NCBI GenBank assembly: GCA_949152475.1
Contig: OX424567.1
Span: 27,243,402 to 27,307,401, forward strand
Source: Terebella lapidaria
Lineage: Eukaryota; Annelida; Polychaeta; Terebellida; Terebellidae
Direction of reading: 5' to 3'
DNA: 64,000 nt
Shown: in pieces, positions 1 to 14,427 of the stretch
Layout of the letters: each line of letters opens with the position of its first letter
How positions within the stretch are numbered: position 1 is the stretch's first letter
Position numbers and translations under genes: made by a program
Notes under the pieces: generated by a model
What the model was told of the DNA's origin: nothing
Seen by the model: only the letters and a program-made list of their open reading frames with translations
The model's database searches: none

Positions 1-2892
1 TTCTCGAATCGATATTACAGCCATTGGAACGGAAAAAAAACCATCTTAATTTCTTGAAATACGGTATTCACCCTTTATTCGAAGCGACAAACTGAAGTCT
101 GCATTTTACTGTGTAAGTCTGCATTCCGTCGTTGTTTTATCAGTCACCAGGTGGCAACAGCTACAATCGCTAGAGGGCAGCACTATCGTTAACTTCTTAA
201 TACTCCAATACACTCCTCAAAATAATTTAGTGACCTCCCTGAGCAGATAAGTTGTTCAAGGCATGTGCTTATTTTCCTGAATGTGTTTAAAATTTAACAG
301 TAGGCCTCTCATCGTATGGATTCTGTTAAATACAGCTCACCTGCTTAGTGTATGGAAATCTTTTGCTGTTAATTTTTGTTCTAATCATGTTGTCTTTTGT
401 TTTCTTCCACCCAAAAAGAAAAACAAATTTTGAATTGGGATTCAAGTCCTTTTCTTGTGTCTGGATTGAAAAATTATCAGGATCCAGGACACTCTCTGAT
501 CCATACAAATATATACATCATATTAAACTCGCTCTAGTTATACATCTTAGCTATTTAGAAAGCAGATCATTTACAGGTGAAATTGATATGTGCAGCATTT
601 TCTGGTCCTTAAACTCTTGAGTTTATATCATGTAGATCCATAGCCATTATCGTGCTCTTCAAATCTGTTTATTTCCTAATAGTTGATTCTGTTATATGAA
701 TCTGGAAGTTATTTCAAGTTTTACCTGCTCAGTTTTGCTCCATCTACCTTCTAATTCCAAAATGTATTTATTGTTTTGACACATCTTTTATTCACGCGGC
801 AAGCCATCCATCAAATCATGCCTCATGAGCGCGCTTGTTTTCCTCAATTCACCTCGAGAATAATTCATACCGGGAGTAAAATACAGTTTCCACACATTTC
901 AGAATAAAATCATGTCATGTCATTTTTTCACGTGGTTCTATTCTCTATGATTGAATGTTAATTTCTGTGGGGAGAACACAAAGAGAGCCTAAAATGTCAT
1001 GAATGTCAATTTTATTACAGAAAATAAGTTAACATCTCTTGTTATATGAAATACTGTGAACTACCTCAGCATGGTCAATATTACATTAAAAGACCCGGCT
1101 GAAACAATAACTTTACAGGTATTATTTGTTTACAACTTGAAGGAAAGTCACAATACATATATCTATGTGCTAATGTGAATTGCTTCAAAAATAAAGATCA
1201 TACACCCATAGTGCACCATGTGTCCTCACATTAAAGAACTGAGAAAAAAAAATACAGTGCTCCTTTCAGTATGAAAACTACATTAGTCCATGTTCACAAA
1301 ACAGGACAAAAATGTACCCATGTACACTTCAAACCTAATTTGTATCTAAATCTTCGTTTTGATCGAAAATGCTTGCAAAATAAATTAGTAGCTAAAAACC
1401 TATCCAACATAGCAAAAAGAAATCACTTCTCTTGTGTACATTATCATGAGAGAAATATCCTGAAGCTCGAGCACTGTCAGTATGTCTATAGCTGTGTAAT
1501 GTCTGACAAAACATATCATGCATGCGATAGATATTCTACGAGCAATTACGGTATACCGGTGGGAAAATGCCACAAAATCAGCAATGCTCATCAATATAAT
1601 TCACGATCAGCTTGCTGCATACAACACACTCGGGTCACACATCAACAGATTCACAATACAAACTTGTTGGCTCAAAATAACACAACCATTTTTCATATTT
1701 TTTTTTTTTCACCAAGACATCTGCCTAATAATCAAACACCAAATACACATTTGAGTTACAAAGTGAATGCATATTATATGGTGATTACACAGTTTATTTT
1801 GTGACTAGATTGTTTAGTTTTAACAAGATTAGTAGCTACTGGTATTTGTGATAAATTCGATCCTGTTACACTTTGGCACTGAATCAGCGCAAATATATGT
1901 CTCAAGACTAATACATGATGAAAAGGTATTCAAGCAAACAAATATTCAAGCACAATCAAATTCAGTTACATTTACATAAATAAACCTGGGTGAATTACTT
2001 AAAAAGCAACTACTTTCACCTTGATCTAAAATGAAATGAAAGAAATACAAGAAAGCATTCAATTATTTAGGGAACCATCAATCTTAAAGGGACAAGCATA
2101 AATTTGATAAAACTTGACTTAAGACAGATTATTGAGACTTACATGGGTACTATGCATGATAAACACAAGTAAAACCTTGATAATATATATATATATCTTT
2201 AAATAGAGCATTTGTATTTACAGAAAAAGCTTTCCAAATGATCAAGCAGCTTTTATTATCACAATGATTTTTCATGTCAACCAGTAAAATAATGGTCTTG
2301 AGATCAGTTTCCTTTATAAATATATTGTTTGAACAACACATACAATTTTTATTAAAAAAAAATTGTGTGAGTGAAAAATTACAAATTCACATAAATCGAA
2401 ATCATGACATACTTACGATAAAAAAAAAATACAAAAAGCACAATAGCATATTGTACAGCTTTTCAAACATTTAGATACTTGAGGATAAAGCATTCGTCAC
2501 AAAAATTACTCAAATAGTGCAATGATATGTCAACATTTAAAAAGAGCCTATGAATCAAACCTCAAAATACACATCTACAGAAAATCTTGATAATTGATAA
2601 GTCTATCTGTATCTTCCTCGATTCTAACTGAATGTTTTCATAAATAGTTCTGTAATTCAATCAAACAATACAACATATAAAATAACTACAAAAAAATACA
2701 AAAGTAACAATTTGTACAATATTTACAATGCAATGCTTATGGGGAATGAACTTCAGATTCATTCATAAAAATCTATGGGTTTGGTAAAAAAAAACATACA
2801 ATTAAGCACACACAAATTACATCCACATGATGATCGACATGAATAAATGCACCAATGACGAGTCCCGACACAACAGCCCTGATGTAAGGCGG
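1..2892. other. AT-rich non-coding stretch; probable 3' UTR and flank of the TALE gene
   Basis: No recognisable protein-coding exon, repeat or RNA gene was seen. The stretch lies directly downstream of the stop codon of the minus-strand TALE gene, so part of it is probably a long AT-rich 3' UTR. Several TTTATT strings (AATAAA on the minus strand), for example near 1010 and 1794, could be polyadenylation signals, but I cannot choose between them. The 177-codon open frame at 1271-1804 has no recognisable domain and looks like chance in AT-rich DNA. Confidence 0.4.
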
Positions 2893-5800
2893 TCAGTGAT
2901 TGGCTGCTACAGAGGCTGGTTGAGACCCACTGAACTGTTGAGAGTCCATCTGTTTTTGTTTCTCCTGCTGTTCCATGTATCGTTGTAATGCCCACTTCGG
3001 CAAAATACGTCGTCGAGCGTTTGTGAACCAGTAGTTTATTTGATTGATTGTTAGTTTAGTTTTTTGTATCAACATTTCCTTCTCGTCGTCGTTGGGGTAC
3101 GGATTGTCCTGATGTGCTCTCAGCCATTCCATCATGATCGCCACTGACTGCAAGCGATAAAACATCACCACTCTATAGTGTACGATAAACATTTTGCGCA
3201 GAAATGAACAAGATTGAATTTGAACAGCATACTGAATTAATCACTGTTAGCTATGGAAAATTCCAATTTTCTGCCTACTCCTATTTTACATTGTAGATAA
3301 CTCTCATGGTATATTCTTATAGTAGACTAGAATATCCACTGTTTTTTATAATCCAGTCACAATCGACTGATACCTCTTTAGGTAGAACTTTGCTCTTTCC
3401 GGTGCCAGTTCCGCTCCCCGTAGATACGTTTTTCTCGCTGCCGTTTCTTGAAAGACTCCCGTCGCTGGCTCCTGGACCGTTCTTCCGCGGCGTTGATGGC
3501 AGACTGCTAGCTCGTCGGTCCGGGTATCCCGACATGTGGGGATTCCCGGGGTACATCCCCGGCCCCGGACCAGGACCAGGACCCATAACCTTCATGTGTG
3601 TTAGGTCCGTGTAGGATTGCGAGTGCATGCCGTTCATCTGGTGGGGGTGTGCGTGGGGAGGGAGGTGCGAGGGGGGACCCATCATCCCGCCGTGGACTCC
3701 CATGGAGTGGCGGTCGCCGTGCTGTGGCCCAGGTGGACACTGAGGCGGTCCCATTGAGTTCATGAACGGGTCCTGCGGTACATCCTCGTACTCATTCTAC
3801 AGTAAAGGATAAATTAATAACAGAGATATTCAGAAAACTCATAATCTTCAACCGGATCAAAATCAATTCAAGGAAAGTGTTTTTGATTCGTTCTCACAAA
3901 AGTTGTCCCAAAATAGTAAGTGACGACCCTGAACTGACCTTGACCATGCTGTTTTTGACGGCGCGGTCAAATCTTTCACAGAAATCCTCGATTGCTGTCA
4001 TCGGTTTCTCTGCCTCCTTGAAGCCCTCTTTCTGCTTCCGACACTGGATCTTCTCTGTCAGCACAAACGTATTCACAGCCATGAGAGAAGTATCTTAACG
4101 CTTCCATGAACTTGTGTAATATACAAAAAGCATTAACAATCTAAGATATATCTACAAATTTACATACATGATCAAGGAGATCGATCAAAAATTGAGCAGG
4201 TATAGTCCAACTTTTATCAACAAATTCCACATATGACAAGTGAGACATAGCTACTGACCTATGAGTGCCCTGTGAGCGTATTTGAGCGCGTCCATGATGA
4301 CGCCTTCGACGGCCTCAGTTCCCTGGTAGGTCGGCATCGGTGGGTTTCGCTGGAGGTAGTTCTGCAGGAGTCGATCGAAGTCCTGTGGCAAGTTTGCAAT
4401 GAGCTGAAACGGGAAGGACGGTGTGTGAAAGTTCATGTCTGCAATGATCAAGTCTCGAAGCAGTGGGAAGAGCGGGTGAGATCGAAAGGCGGAAGAGCGG
4501 TCGGTGATGATGGATTGCATGAAGCCATGTTGTGACACTGGGGTTTGAGTGTCTATCGGTCCCTGTGGTATCTGGTGAGAGGGGGTTTGTGGAGCGGTAG
4601 GCAGACCATCAGGCCCAACAGGGGCCATCATGCGACAGTTCTGGTTAGCGGTATGGGCACCACCCATTTGCTGGTTGTAAGGCCCCATGGCTGGCGACTG
4701 CGGCCTCATTTGCATATTCATGTGTGGGTCAGCACCCATCTGGTTGCCAGGGTAATGATTCCTGGCTTGCTGTTGCTGTTGCCCGGGTATGCCATGCATA
4801 GCAGGGTTCACTTGATTGGGAGGCTGCATTTGCTGGTTTTGCATATTTTGTGGGCCACGGTTGTACATGCCTTGTTGACTTTGACCTTGACCCTGGCCCA
4901 CAGGATATGATTGGCCCTGTTCATTCCACTGCTGCCCCGAGCCTGGGTAACTGTCTGTGGAACCAGTTCGCTCAGGTTTCATTGGTGTATTAGGTGCACT
5001 AAATGACTGGTTCATGTTGGGTCTCTGGCCATAGGCATTATTTGGGTACACTCCTGGCCCAGCATTAGGCACTGGGCTAGTTGAAGGGGTCTGATATTGC
5101 CCCTGTTGTGGTTGCCCCTGGCGAAAGGCGTTGGGACCATTCTGGTATCCCTGGTGACTTTGCAAGGACATTCTTGGCTGTGCGACTGGGACGCGACTGT
5201 TTGGGGAGTATGGTCGGCCGTTCTGAGCGAGCTGCTGTACACCGGGGTGCTGCGGGTTTTGTGACGTTCCCTGTGGCCCGAGGTTCGGACAGCTCCCGTA
5301 CATGTTGCCTTGTGGAGCTTGATTACCCATGTAGTGTTGACTAGAGTCAGACATTGATCTCTGGTAGTCAGTTTGGTTATACTGCTGGTTAGGTGGCACT
5401 GCCGAGTTGTTGACTCCCTGGTGACCGCGACTGTTGTCATAGTAACTGTTGCTGCGGTTTTGTTGTGGTTGTTGCTGACCGGAGAACGTAGCATTGTTGC
5501 CTCCTGAGCAGGAGCTGAACTGCGGCGTCTGAGCACAGCTACCACTGTTATTGTTCATGCAAGACGTGTCCGCAAAGTTGATTTTGGGGGTGCTGGAGAA
5601 CTGGCCTTGAAAACCTTGCGACTGGGTCGTAGGTGGCGCCATCTGGGCGCACTGCCCTGATGCTGGTTGAGCGGGAGGTTTTGAATAAGTGCCGTCGATG
5701 TTTGGGTGCTGACTTGGCGTGTACATATCAGCTCCTTTTGTGAAGGCGTATCTGTTCCTCATCTCTGCCAGGAGATCGTTCCCGCTGTTGATGATCCTTG

Positions 5801-7326
5801 CCTTCTTAGCTACATGCTGCGGTGGACTACTGGAAGCTGAGCCCGTGTCGCTCGTGACATCACCACCGGAGGTGGTCGGAGGCTGACTCTGGTCCAGGAA
5901 TCTCATGACTTTCTCCTTAGCGACCGGGTCCATGTTGTTGTTGGGTCCATGTGGTGTGTGACTGCCAGTCCCGACGTTCCCACCATGGCCTACTTCATCG
6001 CCGCTGTTTGGCGGCCGAGACTGGCCGAAGTTAGGCTTCATGAAATTGGGTTTAGAAGCTATTGATGACCTTGAGCTAGGAGTTCCTGGAGTGCTTGGTT
6101 TGAGCGTGGTGTATTTCCGATCAGGTGATGATGATAACATGCAGCTGCTTGGTTCCTCTGTGGGTCCTGGTGTGGTTGAGGTGACATCAGCGCGTCCGTT
6201 GTTGACACTAGGCGGCCCAAACCTCCCAAGACACTCTACGCTCGGAGGGCCGCGGCTACCACACGACATTGCCGGGGAGGGAACAGATGTCTCCTTCGTG
6301 TTATTGGTTTTGTACAGATGCAACTCGCTCTTCAGCTGTTTGATGTCCTTCAAGTCGTCTCCAAGGTTACCACCGGTGGCCGAGGGGTTGTGGACAGCGG
6401 GTGAGCCAGCCGCGCTGCCCTGGGACGCCGGCCGAGGTCCCTGACTTCCGGGACAGGTTGAGCTGACCGTCGGTGAGGCGAGGCAGTCATGGCTGCTCAT
6501 TGAGTTGAAGACGTCCTGACTTGCACATTTCTGCTCGTCTGTGATTGGCCGCTGATTGACAGGCTGTAGGGAGCTTCCTCGGTCGTATTCTGGGTATGGA
6601 AGGCGACTAGATGTTTGCCTTTGGTCTTCTTGTTTTATTCCGAGATCACGATATTTTGAAGATTGGAATTCCTTGGAAGGCTGGAAGTCATTGAATGAAA
6701 TAGTTTCATCGAGACACTCAAGATCATCCGGCAGTCTCGTCTGCCCAATAATGTACTGATCAGTCTGCGCATCAAAGTCAAATATATCCAAGTCTGTGGC
6801 ATCTTTTATGCCAATGTCTGAGCAGATTTCGTCGAGCAGATCATTTTGTATACGGTCGGCACGGTAACCACCTTCTGGGGAAGGAGGATCGTCGAAGTCT
6901 TCAAACGGAGGCCGGAAGACGTTTTTGTCGCGTGGAGGAGTAACGTCTCGACGACGCGGTGGATCTCTGTAGTGCATGTTCTGGAGATAGAGGGAAATCT
7001 TTGTATTGATTTAAACATTTCCTCGATGTGGATTAAGTAGATGTTCAATGAGTATATTATACATGTCAGTCACTCAATGTATATCATCTATAAAGAAGGT
7101 TACATGAAGACTGTCTTCATGATGTTAATTTTCTTCAAATATATATTCAAGCCTGCTGTCGTGAGATACGTACGTTTGAGATGTTGGGTTTTCTGTCCCC
7201 GACACCGCCCGAGCGAGCCCCTTCTCGCTTGACGCTGGGACTCCCCGGCATGGCATTCATCGCGTACATGTCGCTGGTCACGGTGTTCATGTTAGCATCA
7301 CGGCTCTTGGGAAAACTTGATGCCAT
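2893..7326 (-). CDS. MEINOX/TALE-class homeodomain transcription factor with giant low-complexity N-terminus (5 coding exons)
   Basis: Coding exons on the minus strand are 7326-7174, 6980-4259, 4054-3939, 3796-3374 and 3147-2893 (stop). All have GT/AG borders with matching phases (0, 1, 0, 0), giving about 1,222 residues. The start is the first ATG after an acceptor-like ..gacag, so a 5' UTR intron is likely; an earlier coding exon cannot be excluded. Residues ~1-880 are rich in Gln, Pro, Asn, Gly and Ser, with an acidic patch near residues 90-115. HPLFPLL begins near residue 886 and opens a divergent MEINOX domain; its second half follows the exon 2/3 junction (LIEKIQC..., then [12 protein letters not shown]), matching the layout of MEIS/PREP proteins. 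A PGPGPG-rich linker follows. The homeodomain (residues ~1130-1190) starts [13 protein letters not shown], carries the TALE three-residue extension (NPYPNDDEK) and ends in [13 protein letters not shown]. Known MEINOX-TALE proteins bind DNA and partner PBC homeoproteins; that role is inferred here. It may be a divergent MEIS/PKNOX relative or a lineage-specific orphan. Confidence 0.88.
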
Positions 7327-10300
7327 TCCTGTCCAGGGAAACAAGTATAGAACATTTTATATACATGTAATCTGAATACAAATGCTCATTGCAATTCAAT
7401 CTTCAATCACAATTCAATCTTCAATCCAACTGTAGCAAGTAGTACTTCAAACTGGTCTATCATAACTTATGAATTTTTACTAAATATGGAATGTCACCAG
7501 ATTTCTCCATAAACTGAAGTCAGAGCTGTTTTGAAACAACAAAAGCTGAAGCTTCTCCAAGCATGACCCTTGTTGGTGATCAATCTACAGAACTGACCAT
7601 TCCTGGTTCAATTACATGAATATATATCAACTCTATCACACACAGAGATGTTTGAGATCAATGTCACATGAGCTCTTGAAAACCTGATACTCCATAAAAC
7701 TACGCCAGCAGTGTGAATTGAAGTTCATCAACTCCTAGAGTGAGATATGTAACCTATAATAGAAGGGTCTTCAGACTCAGGAAATGACCTTGTAATCATG
7801 TGATTGTCCTCTCTGTGCAAACAGGCAGACCTTACAAGTGTTGGCAGCCTGTATCAACATAGGACTGCTTCACTCAGTCAACTTCTCCAAGTTTACATAG
7901 TTATCTAAACACAATGGAAGGGGCTCAATATTCAAAGCTGCCATAACAACAGAATTAAATCCACTCAAGCTGAGTTTGGTCTCTGCTGGTATTTAAATTC
8001 TACAGTGCCTGCCTACTAGGTGCTTTTGTTCAAAGCAGCTGGTATCCTAGGGATAGGAAACACTCCACAGGCAAGATTACATAATACATATATGTATAGA
8101 AACTCTACAGTTAATTTCAAACTTGAAAAGCATTCCTCCAAACATAATTAATATTCCTGCAGCAGTGAACTTTGAATAACATCAGGTAATGAATGCTTAT
8201 CAATTCCTGGCAGTGAGCAAGTCTCCGGTGACTCCTGCCTAATTACACAGAGTTCGTTAGAGTAATATCTGTGGAGCAGTGAGCACTGAAGTTATACCTC
8301 ACGGGGATCCGTTGTGCCAAAAATTGATTCATGATTAAATGTTCACTCTGACATTATCCATGAGGCTCTGGCAGCTAGTCATATAAATACAAAAGTAAAT
8401 TAAATGCAGGTCAAAATCTCCAAAAAGCAGTACAAAGTTGTTCCTGAAATCAAAGTCCCCCAGCAAATCACGAGAAGACGCGATATTGTTGACCATTCCG
8501 GGAGTCCACAGAGCTTATATAACATGGAGTAAGACATGCTCTATCTTACTGTCAACACAAGGTCTTATCTTCTCTCTCAGCTCGGGAACCCTCACAGCCA
8601 CTTATATACAGAGGTTTACATATATTTTTACAAGACAAGTACATAACATGCTGAGAATACACTGCGAGTCGAGAGCCCACGTCAGGTGTCGTGGAGAAAA
8701 ATTAGCCGGAGAGACGCCCCGTGGCCCGGTGTGGCGGCCTCGCAGTAAATCATCCACTGTCAATCATACAACGTCTTCTTCACAGGCAGAGTAAAACTTT
8801 ATAAAGCCGCAAAGATAACTATGTACATGTACCAGAGAGTTATGGATAAGTACGAGGCGAAGAGCGAGAAATTCTTGTATTCTGTGCATGACAGCAAAAA
8901 TTTGATTTCACAAAATGCACCTGACCGTTTTGTTTTGCATATTAATGCTCGCACCACTTGGATAGGAATATTTACACAATCCCCTCTGTCACTGATGTTT
9001 TGGGATATATTTGTAACCAAAGTACGATGTTGGCCCCAGTGAATTGCACAACTTTCCAGCTTTGGCCTCGACAGTCCAGTAATTTTTGTGGAGGCGTGCT
9101 CACATAAAGCTTAGGTAACCGCAAGGAACTACTTGAATCCAGCCAAGATACAAGATAGCTTGATCATGTTGATAAGCTGGACAAACGACAGGAAATCGCT
9201 GTGATTATCTCGCGATATCCTGTCGCCAGTTGAACAGTACAGCAAATAAACAGGGATTATCACAAGTTGATGATTGATATTGGTAATATATAAAATGTTA
9301 TCAATGATAATAGCAAACCAAACACCTTGTCCATGGTGTAATCGGTATGCGTGCTTGAGGGATGCTATCAATTATAGACCATTTATTTTCTTTAGAAAAA
9401 TCGAAAATATTTCAAAATCATGAACGTACAAGAAAGTCTCAGAAATGAGGTGTCTGGCAACATTTATCTTTTTTTATAATCTGTCCCAGGTGATTTATTA
9501 TCAAGCCTGTTAACTGAACCAGACCAGCCCAAGAGTTGCCAGAGTGAGTGAAGTAATGAGAGCCCCTCCGGAGTGAACCCGTATTATCAGCTGGCGTCCG
9601 GTGTCCGTGCGTCTGTGCGTCCCAATATCACACAGCTTACACAAACACAACCTGGCACTGGTACAAAGTAGCTAATGACTGGGGGGAAAAAAACTGTCCT
9701 CATTAAAAATTTCATGGAAATACTCCATAGGGAGTTGAGAATTGTAGGATACAGTTTTCCTGCTGGTGTTGTTTTAGGGGGACTGGTATGTTATTGTTGC
9801 TATGGTGATTTGATAACAGAGGCTGCTGTGTGGCCCAGGTGATTTTTACCTGGTAATTAATGAATTTGAAAGTCTGGGGGTTTTCTTTTTCAATTTTCAG
9901 AGGGAACAAGAGGCAAGTGTTCCAAATGTTTCAATTATTTGAAGTTTTTTTTTTTTTTCGCCTCAAGCTGCATACATGCACATGAAAGTTTCAACATGTT
10001 TTCTCACATAATTCTATCTCACATTGAAAACTTTGTGGAGACAAATAATTCACATTGTTCACTAACCAAGAAAAAAGCATGGTAATTGTCAATGATATTT
10101 CTCACTGTACAAATGCATTTCATTTCTACAATAAAATATTTCAAGTTACCCGTGTTCTCCAAAGATGCTGCCATATCCAATGTGACAATATCATCTTCCT
10201 CTGACATCAAATAGTGCTCCAAACACAGAGTTATTCCCGAATATATAATCTACATCCTCCATTGTATGTGCATTATAATTCCTTATATAAACAATTAACT

Positions 10301-13300
10301 TCTGCCATGCAAAGTGTGAATTAAACTCATTTGCATATTGGCCTCCTAGCATACAATAGCTAGCACAAACAAACCATGCAATTGTGGAATGTACAATTGA
10401 ATAGTAATTCCATTTATATAACCGGTGCTTCCTTACACACACAAAACTGTGCAGACACTCAAGAGGAAACCACTATTGTCTGAATGACTGCTAGAAACAA
10501 CACTGCTGCACACACAGGAAAGATTCTCATATTAAAATATTCAAAAGAGGGCAAACAGGTTACCTGCTGTGTTAGTTAGTTGGAAATAGCACAAGGGGAC
10601 AAACAGGTTTTTAAAATGATGAACATGTGCAGTACCCTCTTGTTTTATCATTATCAAGTTATGTGTTTTCATTGTAACTCTCAGCTCTTTGTGTTAAAAC
10701 AGATGGTCAGTATAGATAAGTTTTTTCCAGGGGCAGAACCTGTTGTATTAAAGGTAACAGGCTTTTCTGTGAAATCCGCAGGAACAATGTGAGACAGCCC
10801 AGGTGGTACACTGAGAAACAAGACATGTGCTGGATTTAAATCCCTCTTTGCACGCAAATGTCTGGCTTTTGAAAATTTAGTAAAAATTGAATGTACTAGA
10901 CCATTTGGAAACATGGTATCAGATTGCAGTGTCTTTGATGTGTAGGGTTTTCCTGGGATTAATGTTTGTATAATCTTGTCAATGTAGTTTTCTTTTCACT
11001 ATATTTCTTTCATTATCAGTGATAGACAGAAAATGGGCTAATTTCTTTTGAAGTACTTAAAAAGAAAACAGGAATAATTAATATGTGTGTGGTCTCAGTT
11101 TTCTTCTTGTATTTCCTTGATTAGTGATATTTTAGCTGAACTTACTATTGTATGATAGCTTTTGTGAAATTGAATTTCATTATTATTTGTTTTAATGGTA
11201 GAAGTTATAACTGCACATCATTAAACAAAAGAACAATCACCATACTTTGCAATACCGAAGGACCACTTCAATTCCCACAGCCATTGTAATCTACACTTGC
11301 TATAAATTTATAACAAATATATACATACTGGTAAATTGACAAACATAGTTATCAACAACAGGATATGGAAATCACAGAAGTGAAGTTCAGTTCAAAGTTC
11401 ATGTTGTCATTAAATCTGACAGCTGCCGATTCCAGGATCTGAAATGTTCACATTTAGCAGACATTTACTATATTTTTGGCAACCCATTGTTCATTTTGGA
11501 AAACATTCAGATTTACATTCTACGGATACTATTTAAACTATTATCTGTATAGAATTAATTGAATGCCACAAACCAATCAAACTTCATTATTGATGCTTCA
11601 TGGTGAGAAATATAGTTTACCATTAGCGATAAGTTCTTGATATCATTTGCATCATACACAATGCTTTTTTAATTTGGTTCATTCAAGACAAGCACAGTTG
11701 AGCATCATGCCAAACATTAGCTTGTGTTCATAGATCTGTTCATATATTCTTTTATCAATCACTTGTTTTATACTTTGTCGTCGTAACTGCATTAAGTAAA
11801 ACTTTCATTGTATGGTTGTCAATATTCTTAACATTCTACTGATTATATTTATGTTCCGTGCTCTAGTGCACTCTATTTTAAGTGGGTGAGCACGTTAATA
11901 TGGTAAAATAATAAATAAATAAAGTTTCATACGTATGTATACTGGGTGAGTGGGCCTTGTGGCACCACAAACCAATGTGAGATATATATAAGCAATTCTT
12001 TGTTATTAGCACCTCTGGCTATATGTGTATTCTATATTAAATTTCAATTTGTATAGAATAGTAAATAGTTCAAAATAGTAAATAAAGACTTGTATTTTTC
12101 CTCTAGTCAAACATATAACATCGTGACATATATTGGATACAAATCATAATACAAGTATGTGGTGATTTCAATTTGTGTGAAGATTTCCTTTGTTTTTGCA
12201 ATATTTAAAGCCAGTTCTGAGTTCCATAGTGGTTTTCTTTAAATATGAACAAAAGCACATGGTTGCTTTATGTCTCAGGTTCATCAGACCCTAGGGAAAT
12301 GATCTCTGTAATTTTTGAGGTTTTTCATTAGACATTACATTGTCATGTATTTCCCCATCTTTTTGTTTATATTTCCAAATTGACGTTTCTATGCATGCAA
12401 TCTTGTCTTGTATTCCCACCATTTTTGTTACTTATTTGGACGATACCTTTCATCAGTTGTTGCTTGGTGAGCATACAAATTGTTGTCGTGAGGCTGTCGC
12501 TAGCCTCTTAGATTTCCCCAGGATTTCCCCATAACATCATTAAACTCCAATAGGTCAATGACCAAATGTGAAACTCCAAACTGGCCTATTCAACATAACA
12601 CGTAGCCTACAGATTATAAAATATATTTTACAGAAGATTATTATATAGATCTATCCATAAAATTTCTGAAAAACATGACTGTAACATGTGAATATGAGCT
12701 TTTAGAACATTTTGTAACACAACATGTACACACTCCATAAGCAAGATAATAAAGCAAGGGTCCAGATACTAGTACCCAGATCTATATCAAGAGTTTTTCA
12801 TCAGACAAGATTGGTGATCCTGAAATCAGTCACTCACTATACACAACTCGGAACTCCAAGTCATGGATTTTTTACAACTGCACTTAAAGTCGTTTGTGCA
12901 CTGATAAGCTTCGGTGGAGTCGATTAAATCATAGTGAATTTATCACTCTACAAATACATGACCAGTACAGTACACCATATATGCAGAGCGATACCACGGT
13001 TGTCCTGGCGCCTGGCAGGTGCCCCGGCAGGTGCGCGGTGTATGTCCGCAAATTTAAATGTCCGCTACGCTCGGACAAAAATAACTGTAAAATCTTGACA
13101 AGCGCATACGTCAAATTCCCACCGAGTTCTAACACACAGACGGGGGTATAAATACGTTGACATACCTGTCTTTTGAAACATGAATCATTGCTAGCGGATC
13201 ACGATGAAATACTGGTAAACCGCCAGAGTTTACTGAGTGCAAAACGAGAAACAAACAGCCTCATTGTTGACTTTCTCCTCGAATACACAACACCGACATA

Positions 13301-13857
13301 CGCTCAAACTTTCGCCGATTATTCAAATTTCGTGAGAGTTCATGTTAATTTGACCACGATATATGCTGAATAAAAATGTAATGATTGATTTCTCACCTTT
13401 ATTAACGGAAACGCATCCTGAGTATCATAATTTCGGCAGTTTTCCTATGCCGTGTATTGCGTTTGTCCACTTTTTCAGCCTTCCAACATTTGAACATGGC
13501 CGCGGTTTGAAGTTTCATTGTGACGTCACGGCCCGCTGGGGACCGCTCACTTTCTCAGGCAAGTTCTCAACTGCCCATAAGTAGCTGGGTTTTACTTATG
13601 AGTATCTGTGGTTATTCCGTCATGTCACCCGTGTTGAATATATGCAACCAGTTCGAAAGTCAAACTTTGATAGTTCAGTGCATCCCAAACACACGAATTC
13701 GTCACGAAATGAGACTGATATCAATTATATTTTGGAAGAATTCAGGGATAATTTATTTTTCTATCTTTTGGAAATTTTCATCAACGGGCCCGTGCAGATA
13801 GGGCCTATTATTAGTACATTTGTTTCCAACAAGATTTCATTTGTTTACGCTAGGAAA
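7327..13857. other. Gene-free stretch upstream of the TALE gene
   Basis: No convincing exon on either strand. It should contain the TALE gene's 5' UTR exon(s) and promoter, but I could not place them. Small open frames (for example 8438-8794 and 10580-10792) show no domain and no splice context. A palindromic CRE-like TGACGTCA lies at 13521-13528 in a locally GC-rich patch. An AATAAATAAATAAA-type short repeat near 11910 resembles a retroposon tail, but no body was recognised. Confidence 0.4.
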
Positions 13858-14242
13858 CCAACAAATCTCGGAGGGAACAAAAAAAATCATGTTGGAAGCA
13901 AAAAAAATCTCGGCGGGAAGCAAAAAATATTGTTGAAAAAAAAAAATCTTGTTAAAATTAAAAAATCCTGGTATGGCGGAAACACCAAAAAAACCTGACA
14001 GAAACTAAAAAGGTCTGGTCACATTAATAAATCTTGTTGGAAACAAAAAAATCTTGTTAGAAACTAAAATATCCTAGCGGAAACCAAAAAAAAAAGAATC
14101 TCGTTGGAAACAAAGAAATCTTGTTAGTAACAAAAAAATCTCTTCGTAAATAAAAAGGTTTGCTGTAAACAAAAAAAAATCTTGTTAGAAACGAAAAATA
14201 ATCTTGGTCGAAAAAAAATCTTGTCAGAAACTAAAAAAAATA
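13858..14242. repeat. A-rich ~20-bp tandem array (about 18 degenerate copies)
   Basis: Successive units follow the pattern CTTGTTGGAAAC then A-rich then AAT, with a period of roughly 17-27 bp and variation mainly in the A-run length. About 18 copies can be followed by eye. The left edge (around 13826) has the same motif in inverted orientation (TTTCCAACAAGATTT). Confidence 0.8.
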
Positions 14243-14427
14243 GTTCTGAGTGATCTGAAGAAATGGGTTATTTCTCTTGGCTACACCCACATGACGTGTA
14301 CAGATAGCACGTACACTCTGCCTATATGGTCACATACAAACGTGGAGACACATACATAACACAACATACATTTTTGACTTATATATGCGAGAAATAAAAA
14401 AATGAATAACCCATAAGCACCATTTTT

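Noticed and set aside
1271..1804. 177-codon open frame on the plus strand
   Set aside because: No domain, biased AT-rich composition, no splice context; most likely chance within the probable 3' UTR region of the minus-strand TALE gene.
5012..5545. Second long minus-strand frame inside TALE exon 2
   Set aside because: Alternate-frame shadow of the Gln-rich coding exon; the exon 2 frame is the one that matches splice phases and the MEINOX domain.
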